Position numbers and translations under genes: made by a program. Under the pieces are notes generated by a model that did no database searches, was not told the origin of the DNA, and saw only the letters and a list, made by a program, of their open reading frames with translations. A stretch of DNA of 64,000 bases, taken from Curtobacterium sp. VKM Ac-1395. Lineage in GTDB: Bacteria > Actinomycetota > Actinomycetes > Actinomycetales > Microbacteriaceae. The DNA lies in contig NZ_JADKRX010000002.1 of assembly GCF_015350975.1 (NCBI RefSeq), forward strand, positions 532,004 through 596,003. The letters are read 5' to 3'. This document shows positions 34,760 through 44,900 of the stretch, piece after piece (positions within the stretch are counted from its first letter, which is position 1; each line of letters starts with the position of its first letter).

Positions 34760-35632
34760 GTGCCTGATCCGTTCATCGACCTGCACACGCACTCGAGTGT
34801 CTCCGACGGCACCGAACCGCCCGCAGCACTCGTCCGGGCAGCCGTCGCCGCCGGTCTCGACGGCGTGGCGCTCACCGACCACGACACCACGTCGGGGTGG
34901 GACGAGGCCGTCGCCGCCGTCCGCGAACTGCCCCTGACGCTCGTCCCGGGCCTCGAGCTGAGCACGCGCGTCGGCCACCGCAGCGTCCACGTCCTCGGGT
35001 ACCTCGTCGACCCCGCTGACCCCGGCCTGGCCGCCGAGACCGGACGGATCCGCGAGGGTCGACTGTCCCGCGCGCGGCGCATGGTCGAACGCATCGGGCA
35101 GGACCACCCGATCACGTGGGACGACGTCCTCGCGCAGGCCCGCACGGGCGCGACGATCGGCCGGCCGCACATCGCCGACGCCCTCGTCGTGCTCGGCCTC
35201 GAGCCCGACCGGAGCGCGGCGTTCCGCGGGATCCTGCACCCGGCTTCCGGCTACTACGAGCCGCACGACGCTCCGTCGCCCCTGCGCGGCGTCGAGCTCA
35301 TCCGCGCTGCCGGCGGCGTTCCCGTGATCGCACACCCGGCTGCGTCGTCCCGCGGGGTCGTCATGGACGAGGACGACCTCCGCGAACTCGTCGACGCCGG
35401 CCTCGGCGGTGTCGAGGTCGACCACCGCGAGAACGTCGCACACGGCAAGCGCACGCTCCTGGAGTGGGCCGACCGCTACGGTCTGTTCGTCACCGGGTCG
35501 AGCGACTACCACGGCACGGGCAAGCCCAACCGTCTCGGCGAACACCGCACGGCTCGGCGCTCCTTCGACGCCATCGTCGCGCAGGCCACCGGCAGCGCGC
35601 CCGTGGTCGGCCCCGGCTCGCGCCTGTCCTGA
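34760..35632 (+). CDS. PHP-domain phosphoesterase (YciV/RnaAM-like)
   Basis: Metal-dependent phosphoesterase of 290 residues. PHP motifs appear in order: FIDLHTHSSVSDGTEPP, ALTDHDTTSGWDEA, the Glu of VPGLELST, IGRPHIADALV, VIAHPAAS and a final SSDYHG. This layout matches the YciV-type 5'-3' exonuclease/3',5'-nucleoside bisphosphatase group rather than histidinol phosphatase or a polymerase domain. The substrate remains an inference. The gene is monocistronic and divergent from pepP. Confidence 0.88.
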   Translation: MPDPFIDLHTHSSVSDGTEPPAALVRAAVAAGLDGVALTDHDTTSGWDEAVAAVRELPLTLVPGLELSTRVGHRSVHVLGYLVDPADPGLAAETGRIREGRLSRARRMVERIGQDHPITWDDVLAQARTGATIGRPHIADALVVLGLEPDRSAAFRGILHPASGYYEPHDAPSPLRGVELIRAAGGVPVIAHPAASSRGVVMDEDDLRELVDAGLGGVEVDHRENVAHGKRTLLEWADRYGLFVTGSSDYHGTGKPNRLGEHRTARRSFDAIVAQATGSAPVVGPGSRLS

Positions 35633-35724
35633 CCCGACCGGGACCCGGCCCCGCGGACACCGTGCGGGCCCCGGCCCGCGTGCTCTGCCCGCCTGGGCGA
35701 GACTCGGTGCGCGTGGGGACGACG

Positions 35725-35754
35725 AAGGGCCCGTCGCGTCAGCGACGGGCCCTT
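35725..35754. terminator. Bidirectional terminator between the PHP and helicase genes
   Basis: A perfect 13-bp stem (AAGGGCCCGTCGC) with a 4-nt loop has A/T-containing flanks on both sides. It can serve both convergent genes. Confidence 0.85.
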
Positions 35755-35767
35755 CTGCCGGGAGGCG

Positions 35768-37267
35768 CTACTCGCCGTCCGACGCCGGCTGCGGCGACGA
35801 GGCGGTCGCCTCGCCCCCCGCGCCGGCTCCGCGACGACGGCGGCGGCGACGCCGCTTGGTGGCGGCTGCCTCGCCGTCCGTGCTGTCCGGACCGGTGCTC
35901 TGGGCTTCCGGCTTCGACTCCGGGGCCGACGCTGCGGGCCGGTCCGAGCCTCCTGAGCGGGTCCGACGACGGGGACGCGAGTCGCTCGACTCGCGCGACT
36001 CGCGCGGTTCCCGGGGCGGACGCGCGCTCCCCGTGCGCTGCGCGGGTGCACCGGCGGTGGCGGCGTGCGACGACGCGCCGGGCAGGCGGCCCTTCGTGCC
36101 GGCGGGGATGTCGAGCTCCTCGAAGAGGTGCGGCGACGACGAGTAGGTCTCGACGGGCTCGGGGATGCCGAACTCGAGGGCCTTGTCGATGAGCGTCCAC
36201 TTGTGCAGGTCGTCCCAGTCGACGAACGTGACCGCGATGCCGCTCTTGCCGGCGCGGCCGGTGCGGCCGGCGCGGTGCAGGTACGTGTCGGGGTCGTCCG
36301 GGATCGTGTGGTTGATGACGTGCGTGACGTCGTCCACGTCGATGCCACGGGCGGCGACGTCGGTCGCGATGAGCACGTCGTGCTTGCCGGCCTTGAAGGC
36401 GGCCATGGCGCGCTCGCGCTGCTCCTGGTTCAGGTCGCCGTGGACGGCTGCGGCGTTGAAGCCGCGGTCCTTCAGCTCCTCGACCAGCTTCGCCGCCGCA
36501 CGCTTGGTGCGGGTGAAGATCACGGTCTTGCCGCGGCCCTCGGCCTGGAGGATGCGGGCGATGACCTCGTCCTTGTCGAGCGAGTGCGCCCGGAAGACGA
36601 GGTGCTTGATGTTGGCCTGCATGAGGCCCTCGTCGGGGTCCGTCGCGCGGATGTGCACCGGACGCGACATGAACCGACGTGCGAGCGCGACGATCGGCGC
36701 CGGCATCGTGGCCGAGAACAGCATCGTGTGGCGCACGTCGGGGACGGCCTGGAAGATCCGCTCGATGTCCGAGAGGAACCCGAGGTCCAGCATGCGGTCG
36801 GCCTCGTCGAGGACGATCTCCTGCACGTGGGAGAGGTCGAGCATCCGCTGACGCTGCAGGTCGATGAGGCGCCCGGGGGTGCCGACGACGATCTGTGCGC
36901 CGGCCTTGAGCTGTTCGACCTGGCCTTCGTACGCCTTGCCGCCGTAGATCGCGGCGACCGCCGTCGGGCGGTTCGAGGTCGCGAGCTCGAGGTCCTCGGC
37001 CACCTGCACCGCGAGTTCGCGGGTCGGGACCACGACGAGGGCCTTGACGCCGTGCGCGGGGTCGGCGCCGAGGCGCTGGATGAGGGGGAGGCCGAACCCG
37101 AGGGTCTTGCCGGTACCGGTCTTGGCCTGGCCGATGATGTCCTGGCCGGTGAGGGCGAGCGGGATCGTCTGCTCCTGGATCGGGAAGGGCTCGATGATGC
37201 CCTTGCCGGCCAGGGCATCGACGATGTCCTGCTCGATGTTGAGGTCTGAGAAAGTCAAAAAGGTCAC
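35768..37267 (-). CDS. DEAD-box RNA helicase
   Basis: ATP-dependent RNA helicase of 499 residues. The Q motif (FPIQEQTIP), motif I AKTGTGKT, Ia PTRELAVQV, motif II DEADRML, motif III SAT and motif VI HRAGRTGRAG are all intact. Such enzymes remodel ribosomal or messenger RNA. From residue about 395 the tail is low complexity, with many Ser, Arg and Pro and a run of eight arginines (KRRRRRRRR), probably an RNA-binding tail. The start is GTG at 37267. It is divergent from the ferritin-like gene, as the rhlE-like helicase is in mycobacteria. Confidence 0.92.
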   Translation of the reverse strand: MTFLTFSDLNIEQDIVDALAGKGIIEPFPIQEQTIPLALTGQDIIGQAKTGTGKTLGFGLPLIQRLGADPAHGVKALVVVPTRELAVQVAEDLELATSNRPTAVAAIYGGKAYEGQVEQLKAGAQIVVGTPGRLIDLQRQRMLDLSHVQEIVLDEADRMLDLGFLSDIERIFQAVPDVRHTMLFSATMPAPIVALARRFMSRPVHIRATDPDEGLMQANIKHLVFRAHSLDKDEVIARILQAEGRGKTVIFTRTKRAAAKLVEELKDRGFNAAAVHGDLNQEQRERAMAAFKAGKHDVLIATDVAARGIDVDDVTHVINHTIPDDPDTYLHRAGRTGRAGKSGIAVTFVDWDDLHKWTLIDKALEFGIPEPVETYSSSPHLFEELDIPAGTKGRLPGASSHAATAGAPAQRTGSARPPREPRESRESSDSRPRRRTRSGGSDRPAASAPESKPEAQSTGPDSTDGEAAATKRRRRRRRRGAGAGGEATASSPQPASDGE

Positions 37268-37292
37268 CCTGTCCTATCGGGGAGTCCCGGGC

Positions 37293-37298
37293 AGTCTA
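37293..37298 (-). promoter_or_regulatory. -10 box of the DEAD-box helicase gene
   Basis: Minus-strand TAGACT predicts a leader of about 19 nt carrying AGGACAGG just before the GTG at 37267. Confidence 0.5.
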
Positions 37299-37329
37299 CC
37301 GGCGCGCAGAGCCCTCCGGTCGTTCCCCC

Positions 37330-37335
37330 TATGCT
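37330..37335 (+). promoter_or_regulatory. -10 box, leaderless start of the ferritin-like gene
   Basis: TATGCT is followed by GGTGGC and the GTG at 37342. Confidence 0.6.
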
Positions 37336-37341
37336 GGTGGC

Positions 37342-38058
37342 GTGGTGTCGTGGTGGAACCGGAAGCGCGCGGCGCAGCTCGCGGCCGCGTGGCTCGCGTC
37401 GCGGAACCCGAAGAACACCTCCCAGGTGGAGCGTCTGCAGCTCGACGACGTCAGCCCCGAGCTCGACGTCTTCCTCGGCCAGGCCGCCTACCTCCAGCTC
37501 TCGCTGTACGAGACGATGGGCCGCGCCGGAGCCGGCGCCCCGACGCTCTCCGGCCGCCTGGTCACCGGCGTGCTCGCGACCACGGCGCTCGAACGCCACC
37601 GGTCGATCGTCGCCGAGATCGAGCAGATGGGGCAGGACCCCGCCGAGCTGATGGCGCCGCACCGGCAGGCCATCGACCGCTTCCTCGAACGGACGAGCGG
37701 CGCGGACTGGTACGAGTCGATGCTGACCGGGTACGTCACGGCGGGCATCCTCAACGACCTGTTCGCGAACCTGCTGCGGTCGTTGCCGGCCGACGTCCGC
37801 CAGCGGCTGCGTACGGTGTTCGACTCGCGCGAGGCCGCCGCCGTCGTCGAGGAGCTGAGCGCGCGCATCGACGAGGAGCCCCAGGTGGCGTCACGCCTGG
37901 CGATGTGGGGACGACGGCTGGTCGGCGACACGTTGCTCGTCGCCCGTTCGGCCCTGGCGTCCCACGCCCGGGAGGACCAGGAGCGGCTCGAGCCGGTCTG
38001 GACCGAGCTGATCGCGGCGCACACGCGCCGGATGGACGCCCTCGGGCTCACCGCGTAG
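37342..38058 (+). CDS. Ferritin-like fold protein, conserved in actinobacteria
   Basis: All-helical protein of 238 residues. ExxH-type carboxylate and histidine pairs typical of ferritin-like or MiaE-like di-iron bundles are seen in SLYETMG, LERHRSIVAEIEQMG and AREDQERLEPVW. Function is unknown. A homologue sits next to a rhlE-like helicase in mycobacteria, so the position supports the family call. The GTG at 37342 is supported by the TATGCT box. Confidence 0.8.
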   Translation: MVSWWNRKRAAQLAAAWLASRNPKNTSQVERLQLDDVSPELDVFLGQAAYLQLSLYETMGRAGAGAPTLSGRLVTGVLATTALERHRSIVAEIEQMGQDPAELMAPHRQAIDRFLERTSGADWYESMLTGYVTAGILNDLFANLLRSLPADVRQRLRTVFDSREAAAVVEELSARIDEEPQVASRLAMWGRRLVGDTLLVARSALASHAREDQERLEPVWTELIAAHTRRMDALGLTA

Positions 38059-38071
38059 GGCGGTCTGGCGC

Positions 38072-38143
38072 GCCGACAGCCGGGTCGCGGCCGACAGCTG
38101 CGTCACGGCCGACAGTCGCGTCGCGATCGACAGCTGCGTTGCG
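38072..38143. repeat. 18-bp tandem repeat, four copies
   Basis: Units at 38072, 38090, 38108 and 38126 follow the pattern [G/A][C/T]CGACAG[C/T]nGnGT[C/T]nCG, and part of a fifth follows at 38144. It fills the gap between two convergent genes. A coding repeat is possible by length (six codons) but no gene covers it. Confidence 0.75.
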
Positions 38144-38162
38144 ATCGTCTGTGACGGGTCCG

Positions 38163-38468
38163 TCAGGCGGTGCTGGCGCCGCGGGCCTTGGCGGCCTCGT
38201 AGTACGCGACGTCAGCAGCGATGCGGCGGCGTCCGAGCAGCCACTCCGCGCCGAGCGCGACGACGCCGGAGCCCACCAGCGCAAGGACCCAGATCCAGGT
38301 GGCGTCGTACCGCCACCCCGCCCAGGTCAGGACCTCCCAGAGGACGGCGGCCGTGATGCCGCCGACCACCGGGCCGAGCAGCTGTCCGCGCGTCGAGTGC
38401 CACGGCAGCACGAGGTGCGCGACGGCACCGCAGATGACACCACCGAGGACGGCGAAGAGGAGCTCCAT
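38163..38468 (-). CDS. Small membrane protein of unknown function
   Basis: Protein of 101 residues with three hydrophobic spans (LLFAVLGGVICGAVAHLVLP, VVGGITAAVLWEVLTWAG and WIWVLALVGSGVVALGAEWL) and a short basic cytoplasmic end. It loosely resembles the transglycosylase-associated/YeaQ type, but the match is not secure. The ATG at 38468 lies 17 nt after the DUF3107 stop, so the two genes probably form an operon. Confidence 0.75.
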   Translation of the reverse strand: MELLFAVLGGVICGAVAHLVLPWHSTRGQLLGPVVGGITAAVLWEVLTWAGWRYDATWIWVLALVGSGVVALGAEWLLGRRRIAADVAYYEAAKARGASTA

Positions 38469-38485
38469 GGGTCAGGCGGGGTCGG

Positions 38486-38707
38486 TCAGGCGACGAAGCC
38501 GATGCGACGGGCCTCTTCCGAGCCGAACTCGACGTAGGCGAGGGCTGCAGCGGCCACGACGTACTTGCGGCCCTTCTCGTCCTGGAGGGCCAGGTGCGTC
38601 TGGGAGGTGAGCGCCTCGGAGACGGCCTTCTCGATCTCCTCAGCGGTCTGCTTCGACTCGAAGGCGATCTCGCGGGGGCTGTTGATGATGCCGATCTTGA
38701 TGTCCAC
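38486..38707 (-). CDS. DUF3107 small protein
   Basis: Protein of 73 residues (VDIKIGIINSPREIAFESKQ ... GRKYVVAAAALAYVEFG). It matches DUF3107, an ATP-binding-protein-like small actinobacterial family of unknown role. The same family lies between the helicase/ferritin-like genes and adnAB in mycobacteria. The GTG start follows TATGGT by six nt. Confidence 0.9.
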   Translation of the reverse strand: MDIKIGIINSPREIAFESKQTAEEIEKAVSEALTSQTHLALQDEKGRKYVVAAAALAYVEFGSEEARRIGFVA

Positions 38708-38713
38708 GTGCTC

Positions 38714-38719
38714 ACCATA
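38714..38719 (-). promoter_or_regulatory. -10 box, leaderless start of the DUF3107 gene
   Basis: Minus-strand TATGGT is followed by GAGCAC and the GTG at 38707. Confidence 0.6.
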
Positions 38720-38817
38720 TCCGAGCACCTCCGACCGGTCCCGCACGTTCGCCGCGGGCGCACGGCAGGGCTCGTCACGGCCGTGGCGCGGTGCCCGGGG
38801 ATGTCGGTCGCGCTCGG

Positions 38818-38823
38818 TACCGT
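38818..38823 (+). promoter_or_regulatory. -10 box, leaderless start of adnA-adnB
   Basis: TACCGT is followed by ACGCAT and the GTG at 38830. Confidence 0.6.
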
Positions 38824-38829
38824 ACGCAT

Positions 38830-41800
38830 GTGCCCACGACCACGCTGACGCCAGCTCCCGCGCCGACGCAGGTGTCGCGCGCGCTGGTGGACGACCCCGC
38901 ACAGGCCGAGGTGCTGGCCCTGCCCGACGGGGTCCACGCGGCGGTCATCGGTGCCCCGGGGACGGGCAAGACCTCCACGCTCGCCCGGCTCGTCGCCGCC
39001 CGGCTCCGTCGTCCGGACGCCGTCAGCGCCGACGGCCACGCGACCGTGCTCGCACTGACGTCCGCACGCACCGCGGCGACCGGGCTGCGTGACCGACTGG
39101 CCGCCACGGTCGAGCGCGTGACCCCCGGCGCACTCGCCCGCACCGTGAACTCCCTGGCGTTCCAGATCGTCACCCACGCCGCCGCGCAGCAGGGCCAGCC
39201 GGCCCCGACGCTGCTGACGGGTGGGGAGCAGGACCGGATCCTCGGCGACCTGCTCGCCGGGCACGACGCCGACGGCACCGGACCGCACTGGCCGGACCCG
39301 ATCACCGCGGTCGTCCGCGAGCGGGCCGGGTTCCGCACGGCGCTCCGCGACGTGATGATGCGCGCCGTCGCCGCCGGGGTCGAGCCGGACGACATGCGGG
39401 AGCTCGCGGACGACCACGGCCGACCCGAGTGGCGTGCCGTCGGGGACCTCGTCGACGAGTACCGCGCGGCGCTCACGGCCTTCCGGACGACCAGCCTCGA
39501 CGCCGCGGAGCTCGTGGCCTTCGCGACCGCCGCCGTGCTCCGTGGGGAGCTGCCGCCGGCCGTCGCCGCACTGCGGCTGCTCGTTGTCGATGACACCCAG
39601 GAGCTCGTGGAGGGCGAGGTCGCGCTCCTCGGCGCGCTGGCCCGTGCCGGCGTGCAGGTCGTGGCGTTCGGCGACCCCGACATCGCGGCCTCGGCCTTCC
39701 GTGGCGCCGAGCCGGACGTGCTCGGTCGACTGGCGTCCCGCCTCGGCGTCGACCACGTGCAGGACGTCGTGCTCGGGACCGTGCACCGACACCCCGCGCC
39801 GATCCGCACGCTCGTCACGGGCATCACCGGGCGCGTGGGCGCGGCGGCGGCCGGGCGACAGCGCACCGCCCTCGCCAGCCGGACGGACGGTCGTGGGGAC
39901 TCCGTCCTGCACCTCGAGGGCGGCAGTCGATCGGCGCTCGTCGTGGCGGTGGCCCGGCGGCTCCGTGAGCACCACCTGCTCGACGGGGTCCCGTGGCACG
40001 AGATGGTCGTCGTCACCCGCAGCGGTGCGGCGATCCCCGAACTCGTCCGGGCCCTCTCCGTGGCCGAGGTCCCCGCCACCGCCGGGTCCGCCCCCACCCG
40101 CCCCCGCGACGACTCCGCCGCGCGGTCGCTCCTCGACGCCGCCGGTGTCGCACTTGGCGTGCTGCCCCTCGACGCCGACCTGGCCACCGCGTTCGCGACG
40201 GGTCCGCTCGGTGGGCTCGACACCCTCGCGATGCGCCGACTCCGGCTCGCCCTGCGGCGCGAGGAGCTCGCGGGCGGCGGCACCAGGACCGCCGACGAGC
40301 TGCTCGTGGACGCACTCGGCGCCCCGGAACGACTCGCCACGGTGGACGCCGCCTTCGCCCGTCGTGCCACCCGGCTGGCGCGCAGCCTCGTGCAGGCCAG
40401 GACGGACGCCGACACCGGTGCGAGCATCGAGGAGATCCTCTGGGGCCTCTGGGAGCGCAGCGGCCTGGCGAAGGTCTGGGGCGGGCAGTCGCTCGTCGGC
40501 GGGGTCGGTGCGGCCGAGGCCGACCGGCACCTCGACGCCGTCGTCGGGCTGTTCACCGCGGCGAAGCGGTTCGTCGAGCGCACACCCGACGCCCCCGCCC
40601 GCGTGTTCGTCGACGACCTGCTCGGTGCTGACCTGGCCGAGGACAGCATCGGCCCCGACCGGACGGCGGGGCGGGTCCGCGTGCTGACGCCCTCCGCGAC
40701 CATCGGTGTCGAGTGTGACGTCGTCGTGGTCCTCGGGCTGCAGGACGGCGTCTGGCCGAACACCCGCGTGCGCGGCAGCCTGCTCGACCCGGACGGCCTG
40801 GTCCGTGCCGCCGACGGGCTGGAACAGACCCCGGTGGACGACCGCGCGGCCGTCGTCGCCGACGAACTCCGACTGTTCGCCCGCGCCGTGTCCCGCGCCA
40901 CCACGCAGGTGGTCATCGGCACGATCGCGAACGACGACGAGAGCCCGTCGCCGTTCGTCCGCCTGGTCCCCGTCCCGCCGGACCGGCAGCCGTCGGCCCA
41001 CCCGCTCTCGCTCCGCGGCCTCGCCGGCACCCTCCGCCGACGTGTCGTCACGACCGGGGACCACGAAGCGGCGTCGGCCCTCGCCCGGCTGGCGGCCGAG
41101 GACGTCCCGGGGGCCTCACCCGACGACTGGTACGGCACGGCGGAGCCCACGACCGAGGACCCGCTCGTCGACCTGACCGCCGACCCCGAGCAGGACCCCG
41201 TGACCGGTGAGGACGTCGCCCCGACCGTCTCCGTGTCCCCGTCGCGGATCGGCACGTTCGAGGAGTGCCCGGTGCACTGGTTCGTGCAGACCTTCGGTGG
41301 CGGTGCCCCGAGCCCGGCGATGGGCATCGGCACGATCGTGCACGAGGCCATGGAGCACGCGACCGAGGTCGACGTCGAGTCGCTCTGGGAGCGCGTGGAG
41401 TCCCGCTGGGGCGAGCTGACGTTCGAGTCGCCGTGGATCGCCGACCGTGAGCGCGCCAGGACCCGACGGATGATCGAGGGCCTGAGTGACTACCTCCGGA
41501 CCTTCGCCAGCGTCGGTCGTCGGCTGCTCGGCGCGGAGACCTCCTTCGCGCTCGTCACCGGCCCCGCCCGCATGCGCGGCAGCATCGACCGGATCGAGAT
41601 CGACCCCGACGGCCGGGTGAGCGTCGTCGACCTGAAGACCGGCCGCGGCATGCCGAGCGAGAAGAACGACATGCCCGAGCACCCGCAGCTCGGCGCGTAC
41701 CAGCTCGCGGTCGAGGACGGTGCCGTCGAGGGCGTGCCAGCCCGGTCGCCGATGGCCGATGCCCGCCTGGTGTTCGTGCAGAACCCGAAGGGCGGCCACG

Positions 41801-41985
41801 CCTACTCCGAGCGCACCCAGCAGGCCTTCGACCCCGACGCACGCCAGGCCTACCGCGAGCGCCTGCACGAGGTCGCCCGGGGCATGGCCGACCGCACCTT
41901 CATCGCCAACGTCGACGACCACTGCGAGAAGGCCCGCACCGGCGTCGAGTGCCGCATCCACGTCGTCGGGGAGGTCACCTGGTGA
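38830..41985 (+). CDS. adnA: AdnA-type subunit of the actinobacterial helicase-nuclease
   Basis: Protein of 1051 residues that should resect DNA double-strand breaks together with AdnB. The N-terminal UvrD-like motor has Walker A GAPGTGKT at 41-48 and an aberrant motif II (VVDDTQE instead of DEYQD). The C-terminal PD-(D/E)xK nuclease is intact (VSVVDLKTGRG, then HPQLGAYQLAV). Cys813 (EECPVHW), Cys1032 and Cys1041 mark a would-be Fe-S staple of the AddB kind, but the fourth expected cysteine is Ala1035. The gene overlaps adnB by four nt (GTGA), so the subunits are made together. Confidence 0.9.
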   Translation: MPTTTLTPAPAPTQVSRALVDDPAQAEVLALPDGVHAAVIGAPGTGKTSTLARLVAARLRRPDAVSADGHATVLALTSARTAATGLRDRLAATVERVTPGALARTVNSLAFQIVTHAAAQQGQPAPTLLTGGEQDRILGDLLAGHDADGTGPHWPDPITAVVRERAGFRTALRDVMMRAVAAGVEPDDMRELADDHGRPEWRAVGDLVDEYRAALTAFRTTSLDAAELVAFATAAVLRGELPPAVAALRLLVVDDTQELVEGEVALLGALARAGVQVVAFGDPDIAASAFRGAEPDVLGRLASRLGVDHVQDVVLGTVHRHPAPIRTLVTGITGRVGAAAAGRQRTALASRTDGRGDSVLHLEGGSRSALVVAVARRLREHHLLDGVPWHEMVVVTRSGAAIPELVRALSVAEVPATAGSAPTRPRDDSAARSLLDAAGVALGVLPLDADLATAFATGPLGGLDTLAMRRLRLALRREELAGGGTRTADELLVDALGAPERLATVDAAFARRATRLARSLVQARTDADTGASIEEILWGLWERSGLAKVWGGQSLVGGVGAAEADRHLDAVVGLFTAAKRFVERTPDAPARVFVDDLLGADLAEDSIGPDRTAGRVRVLTPSATIGVECDVVVVLGLQDGVWPNTRVRGSLLDPDGLVRAADGLEQTPVDDRAAVVADELRLFARAVSRATTQVVIGTIANDDESPSPFVRLVPVPPDRQPSAHPLSLRGLAGTLRRRVVTTGDHEAASALARLAAEDVPGASPDDWYGTAEPTTEDPLVDLTADPEQDPVTGEDVAPTVSVSPSRIGTFEECPVHWFVQTFGGGAPSPAMGIGTIVHEAMEHATEVDVESLWERVESRWGELTFESPWIADRERARTRRMIEGLSDYLRTFASVGRRLLGAETSFALVTGPARMRGSIDRIEIDPDGRVSVVDLKTGRGMPSEKNDMPEHPQLGAYQLAVEDGAVEGVPARSPMADARLVFVQNPKGGHAYSERTQQAFDPDARQAYRERLHEVARGMADRTFIANVDDHCEKARTGVECRIHVVGEVTW

Positions 41986-44900
41986 ACGAGGACCTGGTCG
42001 TGACGACCGCAGCGACAGCCACGGAGTCGGAGACGACGACACCGCCCACGCGCGACGCGGACACCATCGCCGACGCACTCGGCCGCCCCCGCCCGACCGC
42101 GCAGCAGCGGGCCGTGATCGAGTCCCCCCTGGCGCCGGCGCTCGTCGTCGCCGGAGCCGGCAGCGGCAAGACGGAGACGATGGCGTCCCGCGTCGTCTGG
42201 CTCCTGGCGAACGGCCTGGTGCGCCCGGACCAGGTCCTCGGGCTGACGTTCACCCGCAAGGCCGCCGGCGAGCTCTCGATCCGCATCAACGACCGGATCC
42301 GCGCGCTCGAGGACGCTGGCCTGATCGCCCCGGGCGACGCCTTCGAAGCGCCGACGGTCTCCACCTACAACGCCTTCGCGAACAGCGTCTTCCGTGAGAA
42401 CGCGCTGCTCGTCGGCCGTGACGGCGAGTCGCAGGTGCTCACCGAGCCGTCGGCCTGGCAGCTCGCACGCCGCGTGGTCGTGGCGGCGCGGGACGACCGC
42501 CTCGCCGGACTCGACCGGAACGTCGACACCATCACCGCGGCGGTCGTGTCGCTCGCCGGCGCCGCGTCCGAGCACCTCGTCGAACCCGAGCAGCTGCGCC
42601 GGTTCGCCATCGAGTTCTCCGAGCTGCTCGAACTGCCGGGCAACCGTGGCAAGCCCTACGCCGCGGTCACCGCTGCCGTCTCGGCGATCGGCGCGCTCGA
42701 GCCCCTGACCGACCTGGTCGCGGAGTTCCGACGGCAGAAGGTCGACCGGGGCTTCGTCGAGTTCTCCGACCAGATCGCCCTCGCCCTCGCCGCTGCCGAG
42801 GCGGCCCCGCGCGTCGTGTCGGACCTGCGGCAGCGCTTCCGCGTCGTGCTCCTCGACGAGTACCAGGACACCTCGGTCGTGCAGACCCGGTTCCTCGCCC
42901 GGCTCTTCCGCGAGCACGCGGTGATGGCGGTCGGCGACCCGCACCAGTCGATCTACGGCTTCCGCGGGGCGAGCGCCGCGAACCTCGCCCGGTTCCCCCG
43001 TGACTTCGGTGGTGACGGGGAGCAGACGGCCCACACGTTCGCGTTGTCGACGAGCTGGCGGAACCCGGTCGACGTCCTCGCCGCCGCGAACGCCGTCGTC
43101 GCACCGCTGTCCGAGGCCTCAGAGGTCGACGTCGAGCGCCTGTCCCCGCGGCCGGGTGCCGACGACGGCACGGTCGACGTCGTCTTCACCGAGACCCTCC
43201 CGGACGAGGCACTCGCGGTGGCCGCGTGGTTCGAGGACCACCGACGGCGCAACCCGTCCGGGTCGATGGCGCTCCTGCTGCGGGCGCGGAAGGACCTGGC
43301 CGCCTTCACCGCCGCGTTCACGCACCGTGGCGTGCCGTTCCACGTCCTCGGTACCGGTGGGCTGCTGCAGCGACCGGAGATCGTGGACCTGGTGGCGTGC
43401 CTGCGGGTCCTCCACGACCCGGCTGCCGGCAACGACCTCATCCGGTTGCTCGCCGGGGCCCGGTGGCGCGTCGGCGCTGCTGACGTGGCGGCGCTGCACG
43501 CGCTCGCGAGTTGGCTGTTCAAGCGCGACCACACCCAGCAGCGCCTCGACGACGACGTGACCGCCGCGTTCCGGGCCTCGGTCGCGGCGGGGGAGCACGG
43601 CTCCGTGGTCGACGCGCTCGACTTCGTGGCCGTCGCCCCCGACGACCACGGCGCCCTGCAGGGCATCACGGACGCCGGGCGTGACCGCATGCGTCGGCTC
43701 GGCCAGCAGCTCGCGGCGCTCCGGTCCCGCGCCGCGGGGGACCTCGTCGACTTCGTCACGCTCGTGATCCAGGAGATGCACCTCGACATCGAGGTCGCAG
43801 CGCACGAGCAGGGCAGCAGCGCCTACCTCGACGCCTTCGTCGACGAGCTCGCCGGGTTCGTCGGCACGGACGACCGTGCGGACCTCGGCGCCTTCCTCGG
43901 CTGGGTCGACGCCGCCGCGCGCCGCGACGACATGGGGCCGCGGTCCGAGGAACCCGAGGGCGGCACGGTGCAGATCCTGACGATCCACGGGTCGAAGGGC
44001 CTGGAGTGGGACGCCGTCGCGGTCCCCAGGATGGTCGAGGGCGCGCTGCCCGCCCGGCCGCAGGAGGGCTCCTCCGGCTGGATCGGGTTCGGACGCCTGC
44101 CGTACGAGTTCCGCGGCGACGCCGACGAGCTCCCACGACTGGCCTGGCGCGGGCACGACTCGCAGAAGGACGTCACCCTGGCGATCGAGGCCTTCAAGGA
44201 CGAGGTCAAGGCCCGCAACGAGGACGAGGAACGCCGCCTGACCTACGTCGCCCTGACCCGGTCACGGCACGAGCTCCTGGTCAGCGGTTCGTTCTGGGCC
44301 GGCGGCGTGAAGCCCACGATGCCCAGCCGGTACCTCGCGGACCTCGTCGAGGCCGACGTGCTGCCGTCGTCGGCGATCCCGGAGACCACGACCCACGAGT
44401 CCAACCCCCTCGGGGACGCCGGCGCGACCCAGACCTGGCCGCACGTGCCGTTCGGCGACCGGGCACCTCGCGTGCTGGCCGCTGCCGACCGGGTGCGGAA
44501 CGCGAACCCGGGCGCGTCCGGCCGGTACGCGGCGGACATCGACCTGCTGCTCGCGGAGCGCCGCGCGGCCCGGTCCGCCAAGCACCGGGTCGTGGTGCCG
44601 CACCGTGTCCCGGCGTCGGGCTTCAAGGACTACCTCACCGCCCCGGACGCGGTGGCCGAGCGGCTCCGGCGCCCGATGCCCGAGCGTCCCTACCGCGCCA
44701 CCCGTCTCGGCACGCTGTTCCACCAGTGGGTCGAGACCCGCGGTCGGTCCGGCGGTGCGCTCGAGACCCTCGACGTGTGGGACGGCGAACTCGACCTCGA
44801 CCCGGACGAGGGCACGACGACCCCGACGGACGCGGTCGTCAGTGACGACGACGCCCACCGGCTCGGCGAGTTCCAGGCCACGTTCGCCCGGTCGCGCTGG

